A DNA stretch of 64,000 nt from Hippophae tibetana (Eukaryota > Streptophyta > Magnoliopsida > Rosales > Elaeagnaceae). A program made the translations under genes and the position numbers. This document shows, in pieces, positions 12,100-24,099 of the stretch; positions within the stretch are counted from its first letter, which is position 1; each line of letters starts with the position of its first letter. The stretch spans positions 22,470,669 to 22,534,668 of the forward strand of contig CM072805.1 in NCBI GenBank assembly GCA_037013495.1, written 5' to 3'. The notes below the pieces were generated by a model. It searched no databases. It was not told where the DNA came from and was given only the letters and a program-made list of their open reading frames with translations.

Positions 12100-15090
12100 T
12101 TTTCTTTTTTAATTTGATTTTTCAGGGGTTAAATTGTAAATTATCCATTTCTCACGTCATAGATAGATTCCCATGCCTGTGGAGTATGGTAGTAGTACTA
12201 ATAATTTTGAAAGGTCCCACCCTTTGGCCCAAATTCACTCTTTCTCTCTCCCTCCTTTGCATAAAAGGAACTGTTATTTATTATTTTAAATGCATATTCA
12301 TAATTTTTATTAATTATATTATTTATTTTACATTAAATATTAAATAATTTTATATTTTATTTTGTTTGTAATATTATTCACTACTTGTTTCAAAAATAAT
12401 AAATATTTTTTTTACATAAAAGAACTAACTTTTCTGACTTAAATAATTAGTTACAAAAGTAATTTTTTAAAGATATTATTTTTATTTTTTAAAAAATATA
12501 AAAATTAATATTCATAAAACTTATAATAATAAAATATAACATTTAATAATATTAAATTACGTTCAACATAAAATATTAGTAAATGACGTAATTAATTATA
12601 ATGATGTTTAAAATAAAATAGATATAAAAATATTATTTTTTTGATTAAAAAATATAAAAAAAACTAAATAACATAAAAAAATAAAAAGTTAATAAAACGT
12701 ATATAAGATTAACTGAATAAATTTCAATATTAATCAAGCGAAAAAAGCTAGTAAAATGCACAAAATATACGGTTTAGACCTACAAAAGTTCGACCACTTG
12801 CAAAAATTACAATTTATTCCGTATTTAGTGTTTTCTTCCCTCACTTCCTTTTCTCTCACGCTTTAGATATCTTTTAATTTACATCTTTTTCTATAAAAAA
12901 ATTAGTCTCTTTAGGTAATTATTTTTTTTTTAATCTAATTTAATAAAATCAAGTATAATTGTGGGATCTAAGAACTAAGATGTTATATTTTTGTAGAGTT
13001 ACTCTAGTATAAGTTATGCATATTTTTATTTTGTCATGTTTTATCTTTTAGGTGTTCTAGTTTATTCATTAAAGATGATATTATTACTATTAAAATATTT
13101 ATGAATGGATAAAATTGATTAATATGACTATACTTGTTAAAACAGTCAAAGGAAAGAAAATTCATAAATATTATTACTAACAAAAAAATCCAAAAAAATA
13201 CTTATTTTATAATATGTTGTTTGATTATATATTTATGCTATTTATGTGAAGTTTCTTACTTTTTTTAAATTAAAAAAAATTAAATAGAAAAATTGTGACA
13301 TTTATCACCATTTTCTTTTTCCTTTTTTTTTATTATTTTAATGTTTGCTTCCCAGGTCATGAAAACATGGCTAAGAATTATTGGATATTGGATCTTTGCT
13401 AATGATTGCGATTTTATATTAGAACGATTATCACTACTTCATCAAAGAGTTTGTAAGTATTTCAATGTTCTTTTAAGTTGATTTTAAATTTTTGAAATCA
13501 ATTTTAGGTTAAAATTTATTCAAAATTTTAATTTGATTTCACATATCAATTGTTTTAAAATTTAAAATAATCTTACATTACGTTACAATCAATTTAAAAT
13601 TTAACATAAGTTATTATACTTAAAATTTAAGTAGGTTAATATTAAAAAATATCTTAAATTTTAAGTATATTTTTATTATTTTTGAATTAAATTTTTTTAT
13701 AAGTTAATTTTTATTTAAAATCAATTTTAAAAGTTAATTTAAATACTTATTATTATAATAGTGGATAATTATAGATTTTTTCTCCCGTTTTGGAAAGTGA
13801 TTAGTTATTAATATTTACATATTTCATTATATCATTCTTCCCAAATATATTTCTTTAGCTTTTTAAAATATGTTTAATGTAATAAAAAAAGAACTTTACG
13901 CTTGAAAATGATAGAATATATATTTTTTTATAAATAATTTATATTATTTGTTGTACATTATTACAAAATGTGACATTTAAGTCAATATGTAAAGTCGATT
14001 TTTGAAGAAAATTAACTTATAATGAATTTAAAATCGGGTCAGTGAATAATATTATGTGTATAATTTTTTGTAAATATATATTATTATTTTTATCACGTAG
14101 ATTTTGTGTAAATATTATGAAATGGAAAGACATGATTCAACAGTATGATACTCATTAAAATATCTTTGATATGAAATAGTGTAGTTATTAAAAAAAAATC
14201 TTAATAATCACAAAATTGTTATATAAATTTATATGTCATTGAATACAGATTCATAAGTAGAATAAAAAATGAATAAAATATGTATAAAAAATTTTAAAAT
14301 CGATTCAACGAACCGTTTCGTAATAATAGTAATTAAAAGATACCGGATGTTATTTGAATTTATGGTAACTTAAAACAAAACATTAAGTGTTATCACACAT
14401 GAACCATCATATTTGGTGTTTCAAAATAAAAGAATCGCTAATTTTTCGAAAGGATCATCCGATCCGATGATAAAGTGGTATTCTTTAGCCCAAAAAAACC
14501 TCTTTTCTTATCCCAATCTAAATAAAAATCGAGAAAATTAAAAAAATCCTCCAAATTTCATATTATTATCTCGCATGTCTTGATTAACTTTATATATATA
14601 TTCTTTGTTTTTTTTATTTTTTCCTTTATAAATTCATATATTTTTAACGTAATAACTTAAAGATTTCTTATCTTGGTGTCATATCCTAAAACTATCGTGT
14701 TGTCGTATTCTTATAATGGATAACTTTCAAGTAAATATATTGGTTAAGAATAAAGTATTGGATTAAGGCTAAGTTATATCATTTTCATGGACTATGACAA
14801 CCCAATAATCGCTCTCTTTCTCGCTCCTTTCTAGCATGGCATTGCGTCCTACGTTAGCTAGGCCAGAGAATTTGCACAGTAATTTTGTTTTTTCTAAGTT
14901 AATAATAATAATAAATGAGCTAAGCATATCCAATTATCCATCCCTATCTAGTATCTTCTTATCCTTTGGGGACATGGCACTTTAGTATGTTTTATTACAT
15001 AAGTCATTACCAGACATATTTGTAAGTCCGAATTCCTAGTTGCTTATGAATATTGTGTGGATTGTGATTCATAAAAAGCAATAACACGGT
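12100..15090. other. AT-rich intergenic sequence, no gene seen
   Basis: No domain-bearing ORF is present on either strand. Only A/T runs and chance short ORFs were seen. Confidence 0.5.
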
Positions 15091-15092
15091 TT

Positions 15093-15356
15093 AATCGATA
15101 ATTAGTTTTGAATTTGAAAAGTAACTTTACATTAAGTGATGATAAACTATAATTACACATAAATTTTATATTATGTTATTTATTATAATCATTTTTAAAT
15201 AATCGATAATTAGTTTTGAATTTGAAAAGTAACTTTACATTAAGTGATGATAAACTATAATTACACATAAATTTTATATTATGTTATTTATTATAATCAT
15301 TTTTAAAATTTTAAAAATAATTATAATAAATAACATAATATAAAATTTATGTGTAA
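15093..15356. repeat. 108-bp direct duplication running into a palindrome with 48-bp arms
   Basis: The block beginning AATCGATAATTAGTTTTG occurs at 15093 and again at 15201, a period of 108 bp, with near-perfect identity. The end of the second copy (15261-15308) is followed at once by its own reverse complement (15309-15356), centred on TTTTAAAATTTTAAAA and with only isolated mismatches. This would form a long hairpin. Confidence 0.85.
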
Positions 15357-15359
15357 AAA

Positions 15360-18130
15360 TATGAGAAATTAAGTATAATAGCATTTCTCATTAAATCACT
15401 TATTTCTTTAATTTTATAAAAAAAACCTATTAATAACAAATTATATTGTTATAATGAGTTTTTATTAAAATAATAATATTTTTTAAGTGATTAAAATATG
15501 AGTGTTTAACATATATAAAAATAAAATTTAATATAAAATTATTTAAGAAAAATTAACAATAATAAAATTCAAATAAAAAATTATTTTAATATATATTTTA
15601 ATTTTTAATAAAAAATAAAAAAAATATTTTGTGAATTTTTATATTAATTATAACTTTATAATTATTAAAAATTTGTGTTTTAATCGCATTTAATCACTTG
15701 ACAAAAAAATAATATTTTAATAAAAAAATCGTCAAAATAATATAATTTGTTCATAATTGGTCATTATCTTTTATAATATAAATGATCAAATGATACAAAT
15801 AATTTAATTTAAGAAACTTTTATGGCATTTATTATTTTCTATTAGAAAAAATATAATATATTATTTTATATTGAATGTCATTAAAATTAAACTATAATCA
15901 ATTAGACATATTTAATATTAAAGTCATTTAATTAAATTTCGTTAAATATTATTAGGTGTTACTTTTATTATTAAAATATAAAAATGTTATTTTTTTTATT
16001 TTCAAAGATATTTAGTAATTATTTGACATGTAAGAAGGTATCTAACTTATCACTCAAAAAGTATCCTTATTTATTTCTCATAGCATCCAATAAATTTAAA
16101 TTTATCCAAATTATTTAGTAACTATTTAACAATTAAGAATGTATCTAGATTATCTCTTAGAAAGCACCCTTATTTATTTCATCTAGCATCCGAAAAACTT
16201 GAAAGAAATTTTCTTAGTAGTTTTCAATTGTCATGGACTAAAAACATTAAAGGTTAAATTATACAAATATTCCTAAAACATTTTAAATACAATTTTAATT
16301 CGCTTATTTTTTATATTTTATTCTATTTATTTTTAAATGTTATATTTTAATTATAGGAATAAAATATTCTAATGTTAAAAATTGAATCACTTATTATCTC
16401 TTACAAAAATTATATAACTAAAATATACTAATAACACAAACAAAATAATTTTTAAAATATCTTCCAGCAATATACAATTGAGTTGAGCTAAAAGTTAATA
16501 GATAAAAAGATCTTACACTAATAAACATAGTTATTTAAGATGAAAATAATTGTAAGGAACAAAAAAATTAAATCGACTGAATAATATGGTTTAATATATG
16601 TTTAGCCGTTTAAATGTTTTATTAAAAAATGAGTTTAATAAGTTATTTTAGTTCAAACGAAAACATTATTATTTTAATTACATGATTTAAACCTTCAAAC
16701 TTTAAATAGAGTTTGATAGTTTAATTTGTCTTATAAATAGCATCAGTTCAGACTTTTGCGTTTTGAATGTTTTTGGAATATTTACCGTAATCGATCTTAT
16801 GCATGGTTATCGTTCATTCTCTCCTTCGTTCACCCCGTGACTTAATTTTTGTATCACTTTGTCAGTGTATATTACACAGTATTAAAGATAATAAATATAT
16901 AATTTTTATATAGTTATTTATTCGGTTACAAAATAAGATCATATTTTTTTAAAAATAAAAATTATACATTTATGTAACCTTAAAGGTGGGTGTAAGCTCA
17001 AATAGTATAAAATTTTAATTTTAAAATTATATGTTTTGACTTTTTCTTAATCAATTTAAAAATATATTTTTTTATTTTCAATATGTAATAAAAATATAAA
17101 AATGATTAAATATTAATTTAAATCATTTTAAAAAATTATCTAAAATAACACCCTTAAAACTCATAACAATAAAAATAACACTCTTATATTGTATTAAGAG
17201 ATGTATGAGTTAGTGTTAAGGATACTATTTTTACTATTATGAGTTTTAGGAGTTTAGTAATAATTTTTTGAATTATTTTCTTTTATAATGAAAATATTTT
17301 GATAGGTAAGAAAACTACATAAAACAGATTAAATACTATTTAAATGTAAATTATTTTATTAAAATATTTATCATTATTTTTATTCAACTATATTATAAAA
17401 GTTGATATGATACCAAATATTGTATAGAATGATTATAATATAATTTAATACAGTTTAATTTAATATAATTATATTTAACTTTTTCAATGCACCAAATATG
17501 TCTTTTATATCACTGATGCATAAGGTGATGTGAATATTTTTTTTTCATATTACTTAATTAGTATGTACACTCCATTAGAGATATATAAAAAGAAAGTAAA
17601 ACCATAAAAAAGTGTGAGAAGAGAATAAAGTCGTCAATACACAAATAAGTTCAAAGTTATAAATATACATCTCTATTTAATAGGAGAAATTTTTTTGAAA
17701 ATCTTGTTTTTTACTACAAGACATCCTAAAAAGATATTTAAATTTATATATCGTTAAAAAATTTGAAATTATAAAATTGCCCATCCTTCCAATTACTCTC
17801 CCAAGCGCGAGATCCCACTTCGTAGACATCCTATTTTAATAGTCTCCACAATCGTCACCACGTAAGCACCGTAACCATCACCATTGTAAGCGCTACAACC
17901 ACCAATTTCAATCAAACCAACCACTAATTTTAGCTCAACTAACCAACCATTAATTTAGGTATATTTTGAATCATTAGCTGATTATGGTTTAAAATTTAGA
18001 GCTAATTGATTGTGATGTAATTAAAATTTTAATTGTTTCTTAGATATACATTGTTAAAATGGAATAGATTGAAGAGATTTTGGGTGTTTGATCTATAAAA
18101 ATCATAAGAGAAGGGAGAAGATAACACTTT
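15360..18130. other. AT-rich intergenic sequence, no gene seen
   Basis: No coding domain is recognised. A slightly less AT-rich patch at about 17780-17950 with CACC/CCACC blocks has no interpretable ORF. Confidence 0.5.
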
Positions 18131-18135
18131 GTAGG

Positions 18136-18291
18136 TTCGATTGGGGTACCGAACATCCCGATTATGCTTGATTGAAGATACCGAAAATCCTTATAGAATT
18201 CGGTTGGGGTTACCGAACAACCTATACATTCAATTTAAGGTATCAAACATACCAATTAATCTCGACTGGGGGTACCAAGCCTCCTCTCGGG
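18136..18291. repeat. 31-bp minisatellite, five imperfect copies
   Basis: Units start at 18136, 18168, 18199, 18230 and 18261 (31 bp, the first 32). The consensus core is roughly TTCGATTGGGGTACCGAAC followed by an A/T-rich half. Copies differ at several positions, so the array is old. It lies about 640 bp upstream of the plant-mobile-domain remnant and may be a subterminal repeat of the transposon that carried it. Confidence 0.8.
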
Positions 18292-18929
18292 TTTTTTCAA
18301 GAATTTGTTAAATGTAATTTTATCTTTTTTGTTTGAAATATCTATTTAATAGAATTGTCCTTACTATATGTATGAGTAAACAACCATAAATTTATTTTCA
18401 TAAAAATAAATAAAATAATATATCAAGTTGAAGGACTCGTTTATAAGAGGAGAAAAAAAGACAGAGGGGGGGAGCATTCAAATGGTTCTATGTATATGAC
18501 ATTGCCTTATATATAAATTTCAAGTGCATATTTTAATATTAATGTTGAAATGGAATATGAAGAAAAGGTTTGACTTTGTGAAGAAGAGATACAACTTGAT
18601 GTTAGTGTAGATGCAAGGACAGGATAGTCGTTCTCATTTTTTATTGTTCTACCGAATTTATTTGTGCTAAAGAGTTTTGAAACTCACATGGCAAAAAAGA
18701 TATGGATAAAAGATGTAAATATGATTAAAATTTCTATATTAATTATCAATTATATTTGAATAAAAAAAATTTTATTGTATTTAATTGTTGTTACTTATAT
18801 AATAAGATTATTGAGATGTATTGAGACCTATAGCTCATTTTGAAGGGTAAAGTGGGTGGGATCTCTATCAACCCCAAGTTCGATAGTTTACCCATTACAT
18901 CTTACACCATTGTGTTATGCCACTTATAA

Positions 18930-19240
18930 ACATACAGATAGGATTTTGGTGTTAGTATTTGTTGAGAGATAGCATCCGAAAACTAATACTTTTTATATAC
19001 CTTTTGGTGATATTACAATTACCTTGTATGATGTACATGAATTAATAGAACTTTAGATTATCGGGAATGATTGCACAAAAGTTGTACTAAGTAGAAGTGA
19101 TGTTATTTTACTTCTAGTGGGTAGGTTGGGCATTAGTATAGACATTACAAAAAAACTAATTGACTGTAAATGGCTTGTATATGAAATTAAGTTAGTTAAA
19201 AAGTTTGTTCATGGATGTAAGATAGAGACATATTGATCAT
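18930..19240 (+). pseudogene. Plant mobile domain (PMD, MAIN-like) remnant
   Basis: The frame through 18939-19239 reads ILVLVFVER, an in-frame TAG where the family has Trp, then HPKTNTFYIPFGDITITLYD. It continues VHELIEL, another TAG and GRLGISIDI. This matches the family pattern of ERW, P-x-T-x-TFH, PFGE, TITLEDV and LLGL. PMD occurs in MAIN/MAIL proteins and in MULE and other transposons. Two in-frame stops and loss of the remainder make this a pseudogene. Its neighbour is a MULE transposase remnant facing it from the opposite strand. Confidence 0.7.
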
Positions 19241-19959
19241 GTTGTTAGAGTATTTTTGTTACACTTATTAGGGTATATATTATTTGTTGACAAAACATAT
19301 GTAAGCGTGTCATCTGAATTTGAACATACTTGTCACTATCGTGTAAACATTTTATAAACTTCTCATACAAATAGGTGCAATTTAAATCTAGATTAGTATC
19401 TTATAATGTGGGTGCAAAACTGAGTTTCCTCCAATGAGTATAAAGTGAAGATAACTCAATAGGACGACTCAATCATTCATATTGATCAATGGCATGGCAT
19501 ATGATCGTCCATGAGTTTGAAACTTTACATAACCACAATTGATAAAATCAAATGATACTTAATCTATTCTCTCATATTCTTTCAAAATAAGCTCGAGTAC
19601 AAGTCGTGAAACATATCTTCTTAATTTTTGATATAGCTACTCAAGTTTAATATGAAATTAGACTGTAGTCAAGCTCATCTCAAATAAAGCTTTAATCTAT
19701 ATATGTTGAAGCTCTAATAACTGGTGAATGTTATCCCAATTTGATACCAAGTTACTGTGTAATGTCTTCGATTGTCATTTCAACACCGTATGTGCACTTT
19801 TTGTCCTGTTTGTTATTGTATTTCCTAAATACATATGTAAATCCATCTAAGTTGAAACAATTTTTTCTTTGTATGGGTTCATTCATACATTGTTCACATA
19901 GTGAATTGCTTCTTGACATTTGAAAAAGTTACTCTCAAGAATCTATATTCAAATTATAT

Positions 19960-20950
19960 TCATTAATAGACTTGGATAATACAATAGTACGCCACAATTA
20001 TTAAAAAAATTCTATCTTTCCTTATCTTTGAATAGTTTATTCGTATTGCTAGTACATTCTTGAAAATATGACATCCACAAAGATGGTGAGTAGATGTGGG
20101 AAGCACTTCTGTGATTGCATTTCCAAGAGATTTCTCTCTATATGTTATGATTACAGTAGGTATAATATCTTTATTCATCAATGATTTCAATCTCTCTAAG
20201 ACCCAACGATAATTATCCTCATTTTCAAATTTTAGATGTGCACACGCAATAAAAAAAGGTCATTTTGTAGAAGTAAACCCAACAATCTCAAGAAGTGACA
20301 ATTTGTTTTTGTTAGTCTTGTAGGTGCAATCCATGATAATCATATGAGAAAAAACTCTTAACAAGTCAATGAATACTAAACAAGCAAAAAATAGGTATGT
20401 AATAACCTCATCAACATTATTGCTCGTGTGTCACTCTATATAATTGTGAAGAACTAACAAATGCATCAATTGTTGAAAAATTGACCTTCCATCTTGTTAT
20501 TTGAGTTTATGCTTTTGATGAGCATTATAGATATGTTTATTCCTACATATGGATGTCCCTAGAGATATCGTGTCAATCAATGATTATATATACTGCAACT
20601 AATCGTCAACTTTTAGTAAGAACTATTTTTATCATTCTTCCTTTTAAAGAAAATAAACGGTTACATTTTCTTATTTTGATTAGATTTTCCTTCTGATCCT
20701 CTTTTTTATCCTTAGGATTTTTTGGTTTTGATTTGAAACGATAAACCCTACTTCTTTCACATGAAAAATTAATCCTAGGTCTCCTACCATCCAAACCCTT
20801 TTACATACAAAAATCAATTTTTTGTCTCTTACCATTTGAATCTGTGTCAGAATTTTTCATCACAATCACTATTTTATTATTTGTCCCAGTAAACTTTGTC
20901 CATACTATCAAATCTTCTTTTGAAATAAACACCTATATTAAAATGACATA
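19960..20950 (-). pseudogene. Decayed MULE transposase with FAR1-type DNA-binding region
   Basis: Reading minus, about 20790-20610 gives GRRPRINFSCERSRVYRFKS then IRKCNRLFSLKGR, which fits the FAR1 zinc-binding region (family pattern: ACERSG-x-YR, TRKC-x-CPF-x-LKG). About 20370-19963 gives MIIMDCTYKTNKNKLSLLEI, then GFTSTK, FIACAHLKFENEDNYRWVLE, and LGNAITEVLPTSTHHLCGCH (family pattern: D-x-TYKTN, LLEIVGV, NAI-x-x-VFP, HLLC-x-WH). This is the MULE catalytic region, with the first catalytic D of DCTYKTN kept. Internal stops split the frame. Terminal inverted repeats were not found. A host FAR1/FHY3 gene is unlikely because both parts are broken and short. Confidence 0.75.
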
Positions 20951-20959
20951 TATTAATAC

Positions 20960-23720
20960 ATTTCAATAAGATAATACATACTATTTATTATAAACATATA
21001 AGATATCTCACTCTATATATTTCAAATAAATTGATACGATTGATACTTTGTTAATCTTATAACTCATATACTTCATCTTTTTATAAAAAAATTAGAAATA
21101 ATTTTTTTTCAAAAATACAGAGATTTAACATGGATCTATTGAATATTTATGAAATGTTTAGTTGTCAATAACAAACATATCATGAATGTTTGGTAAGTTT
21201 ACTAAAAAATAAGATCTATTGAGCATTCATGATATATTCAATAATGATAATCGAATCTTTTATATATGTTCAATAGATCCTTACCTAATTGATGTACGAT
21301 TTGTATAAAAATTATAGATACTTGTTTTAATTGATTTTTAGCTTTATCTTTGTTAAGTTTCATTTGTCTACATGAGTTAAGTTAGACATAGTTTTTAACC
21401 ATTTTCATAGAAAATTTCTTATTTTATATGTTTTTAATATATATCTCTTTTATTTTAATATTTTTAACATTTTTAAGTATCAAAATATTAGGATTTGTTT
21501 GTGATTGGTGATAAATGTGGAGGTAGAGATGAAAGAATAGGAGTGAGACTTATTAATTTAAAGAAATTTTTATTTTATAGAGAATTGGTTACATGGGATA
21601 TCTTCTTTTAATTAAGCATTTAAATTTTTCATTTTAATATAATAAAATTAATTTTTAATTATTTTATATTTATTAAAATGTCTCGTAGTGAAAAGGAAAT
21701 TATTTGAAAATCTTCTTTAATAGAGTATTTAAAAAAAATCCGAAATGGATAATAGAAATTTATGCGGTTAAAATTCTTTTATACGTGTCAAGGGCCCACA
21801 TTGACACTGTCAAGGGAAGCTGACGCATCACACAAGAACATTGTCAAAACGCAACCATCCAACTTGGGGTTTGAGAGGGGTCGGCTGTCGTTTTGTGCTG
21901 TAATGCTGTAATGCTGTTTGGAAAAATTCACTCGTGTCAGAAACTGAACCATGACGTTTTGAAGCAAAGTTTGTGATGAATGCAATTATAGAGAGTAATG
22001 ATACGTGCATCAACACCATTTTATCGTATAAATTGGAATATTAAAGAATTTTTAATAATACTTCATAATATTAGCCAATTATATCATAGTATATATATAG
22101 ACTTATCTACGATTTTAAATAACATTTTCAATTGGAAAGGACAGTACTGATTGACAAAGGCCGGCTGGAAATATAAAATAAATAAAAATAAGATATTATT
22201 AATTAAAAAACATATCTTAACAAAAAGAAAATTAATCTAACAATAATTTTAATTTGTTGATTATTAAATCTTAAACAGTTAACTTTAAACGTTAAAACTA
22301 TTAAATTTAAAATTATTTTAATTTTTTTAATATATATATATATATAATTTTTTTATTTTTCTTTCACAAAACTCTTCTTTTTTAACATAAAATACATATA
22401 TGAAAAAAAATACTTAACAAGTTTTTTTAAAAAAAAATTAAATTAAATATTTATTATGATGATAAGTAGTAAATTAAGAGAGTTGCTATATTATTAAGAG
22501 TATACTCTTACTCATGTTTCATTATTCATATTTTATATTATGAATTGTAAAAATCTTCCTATTTCCATATATATATATATATATATATATATTGTTTTGA
22601 TTAGATAATTCAATAAAAATTATTCTCAATTAGTTTATTGAATGTAACAAAAGAATTTATAAAATTATATATCATAATTATTTATTTATTTATAATTATT
22701 TTAATTTCTTATTTTTAATTAACATGACAGGTAGTAATTTGATAAACTGAAAATAAATAATATGCCAGAGAATTTTTTTAATATTTTAGAAGTATATATT
22801 TATTTAAAAAGATATGTACATGTAAAAAAAAATTGTAGAATTTTCTTTCATTAAGTATGCAATTCTCAAGTATTAAAAAAAATGAGAATGTAGAAGCTTA
22901 GAACATTGGGATTTGAGTTTTCTGTGAAGAGATAGGTGTACAACCTTAATACGTGGTGGACACTCTTCATGTTGCCACGTCAGAGTCTTGTACGTGAATT
23001 TGCTGTGGGCGGTGTCAAACTTGGCACACTCTTACATGCATTGGATATGACAGCGCATGATGCGTAGTTCTTAGAGCAAATATTTTTCAGAAATTTATAT
23101 AGTATAAATAATGATAAAATTATATTCAATTTTAGATATAAAAAGTAGACATTGAAGGATATAATTTGATTTTTTTAAAATATTTTATTAATAAAATTAT
23201 ATAAGACATATTACGTGATAAAAGTGTGAGATTAAGGATAAAAATAAAATTATAATAATAATTATTTATTTTTGAAACAAAACTGCATTAAAAGATAACA
23301 AACTATCTAATTTTTTCGCACTCTTATTCAATTATCAAATGAGAATATAAAAACTCATCCTTTAACTGTCAACATAACATATGTTAAATCCAATTTGTAG
23401 AAAGTCGACTTATTAAGATTAATATAAGTAATATAATTATATTATTACTAATTATTTTATTTATATTACCTATAATTTTTTTTAAGATACAACAAAAATA
23501 TCATCCTTAAATATTATAGTCACAAAAACATTCATCATTCATGTTTATCCCATATATTTTTATTATTTAAAAACTTTTTGACACATAATTTTATTTTAAA
23601 TATTAATTTAATGCCGTTTAAATTGAATTACGATAATTTAGACATGTTCAATGTTGAATATCGTTCAATAATATTAAAGTATTAATTTTTATTATTATAA
23701 ATTTTAAAGTATTATTTTTT
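20960..23720. other. Intergenic; two less AT-rich islands and a (TA)n run
   Basis: Islands at about 21785-22010 and 22920-23065 are clearly richer in G/C than their surroundings but hold no convincing gene. The minus ORFs in the first match no domain. The second carries three ACGT cores (see findings). A dinucleotide AT run lies at 22567-22592. Confidence 0.5.
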
Positions 23721-23724
23721 GTAT

Positions 23725-24060
23725 CTCTATAATCGGATCGGACCAAACCGTAAAATTGAACTGAACCGGACCAGACCGAATGGTTTTACAAATCAAATGG
23801 TCCGATCTAGTTTGTATTAATTTTAGACCGGTCGAACCAGATCGGACCGGTTTAATAATATATTAAAAAAATTATATTATTTTCTCATTAAATGTGTCAA
23901 AAAATCGAACCAAATCGAACTGAATCGTTTTATAAATTAAACAATCTGATCTGATTTGTATTAATTAAAACTGTTTCAAACGATTCGATCTGATCTGAGT
24001 AATATAAACGGTTCAATTCGATTAAATTTTTTTAACCAAAATCGAACCGGACTGATGAAC
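23725..24060. repeat. Degenerate CCGGACC/CGAACCG short-repeat region
   Basis: The stretch is packed with variants of GGACCGGTT, GAACCGGA, ATCGAACC and GATCTGAT in both orientations, so it can fold on itself. The composition recalls the 5667-6150 repeat but the words differ. Such segments are common, non-coding and transposon-derived in plant intergenic DNA. Confidence 0.45.
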
Positions 24061-24099
24061 ACATGTAGTGTGCATAGCTCACCATTCAAAGGATTAAGG

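Noticed and set aside
21788..22019. Two overlapping minus ORFs of 63-65 codons in a G/C-richer island
   Set aside because: Both frames are open over the same bases, and neither shows a domain or convincing start context.
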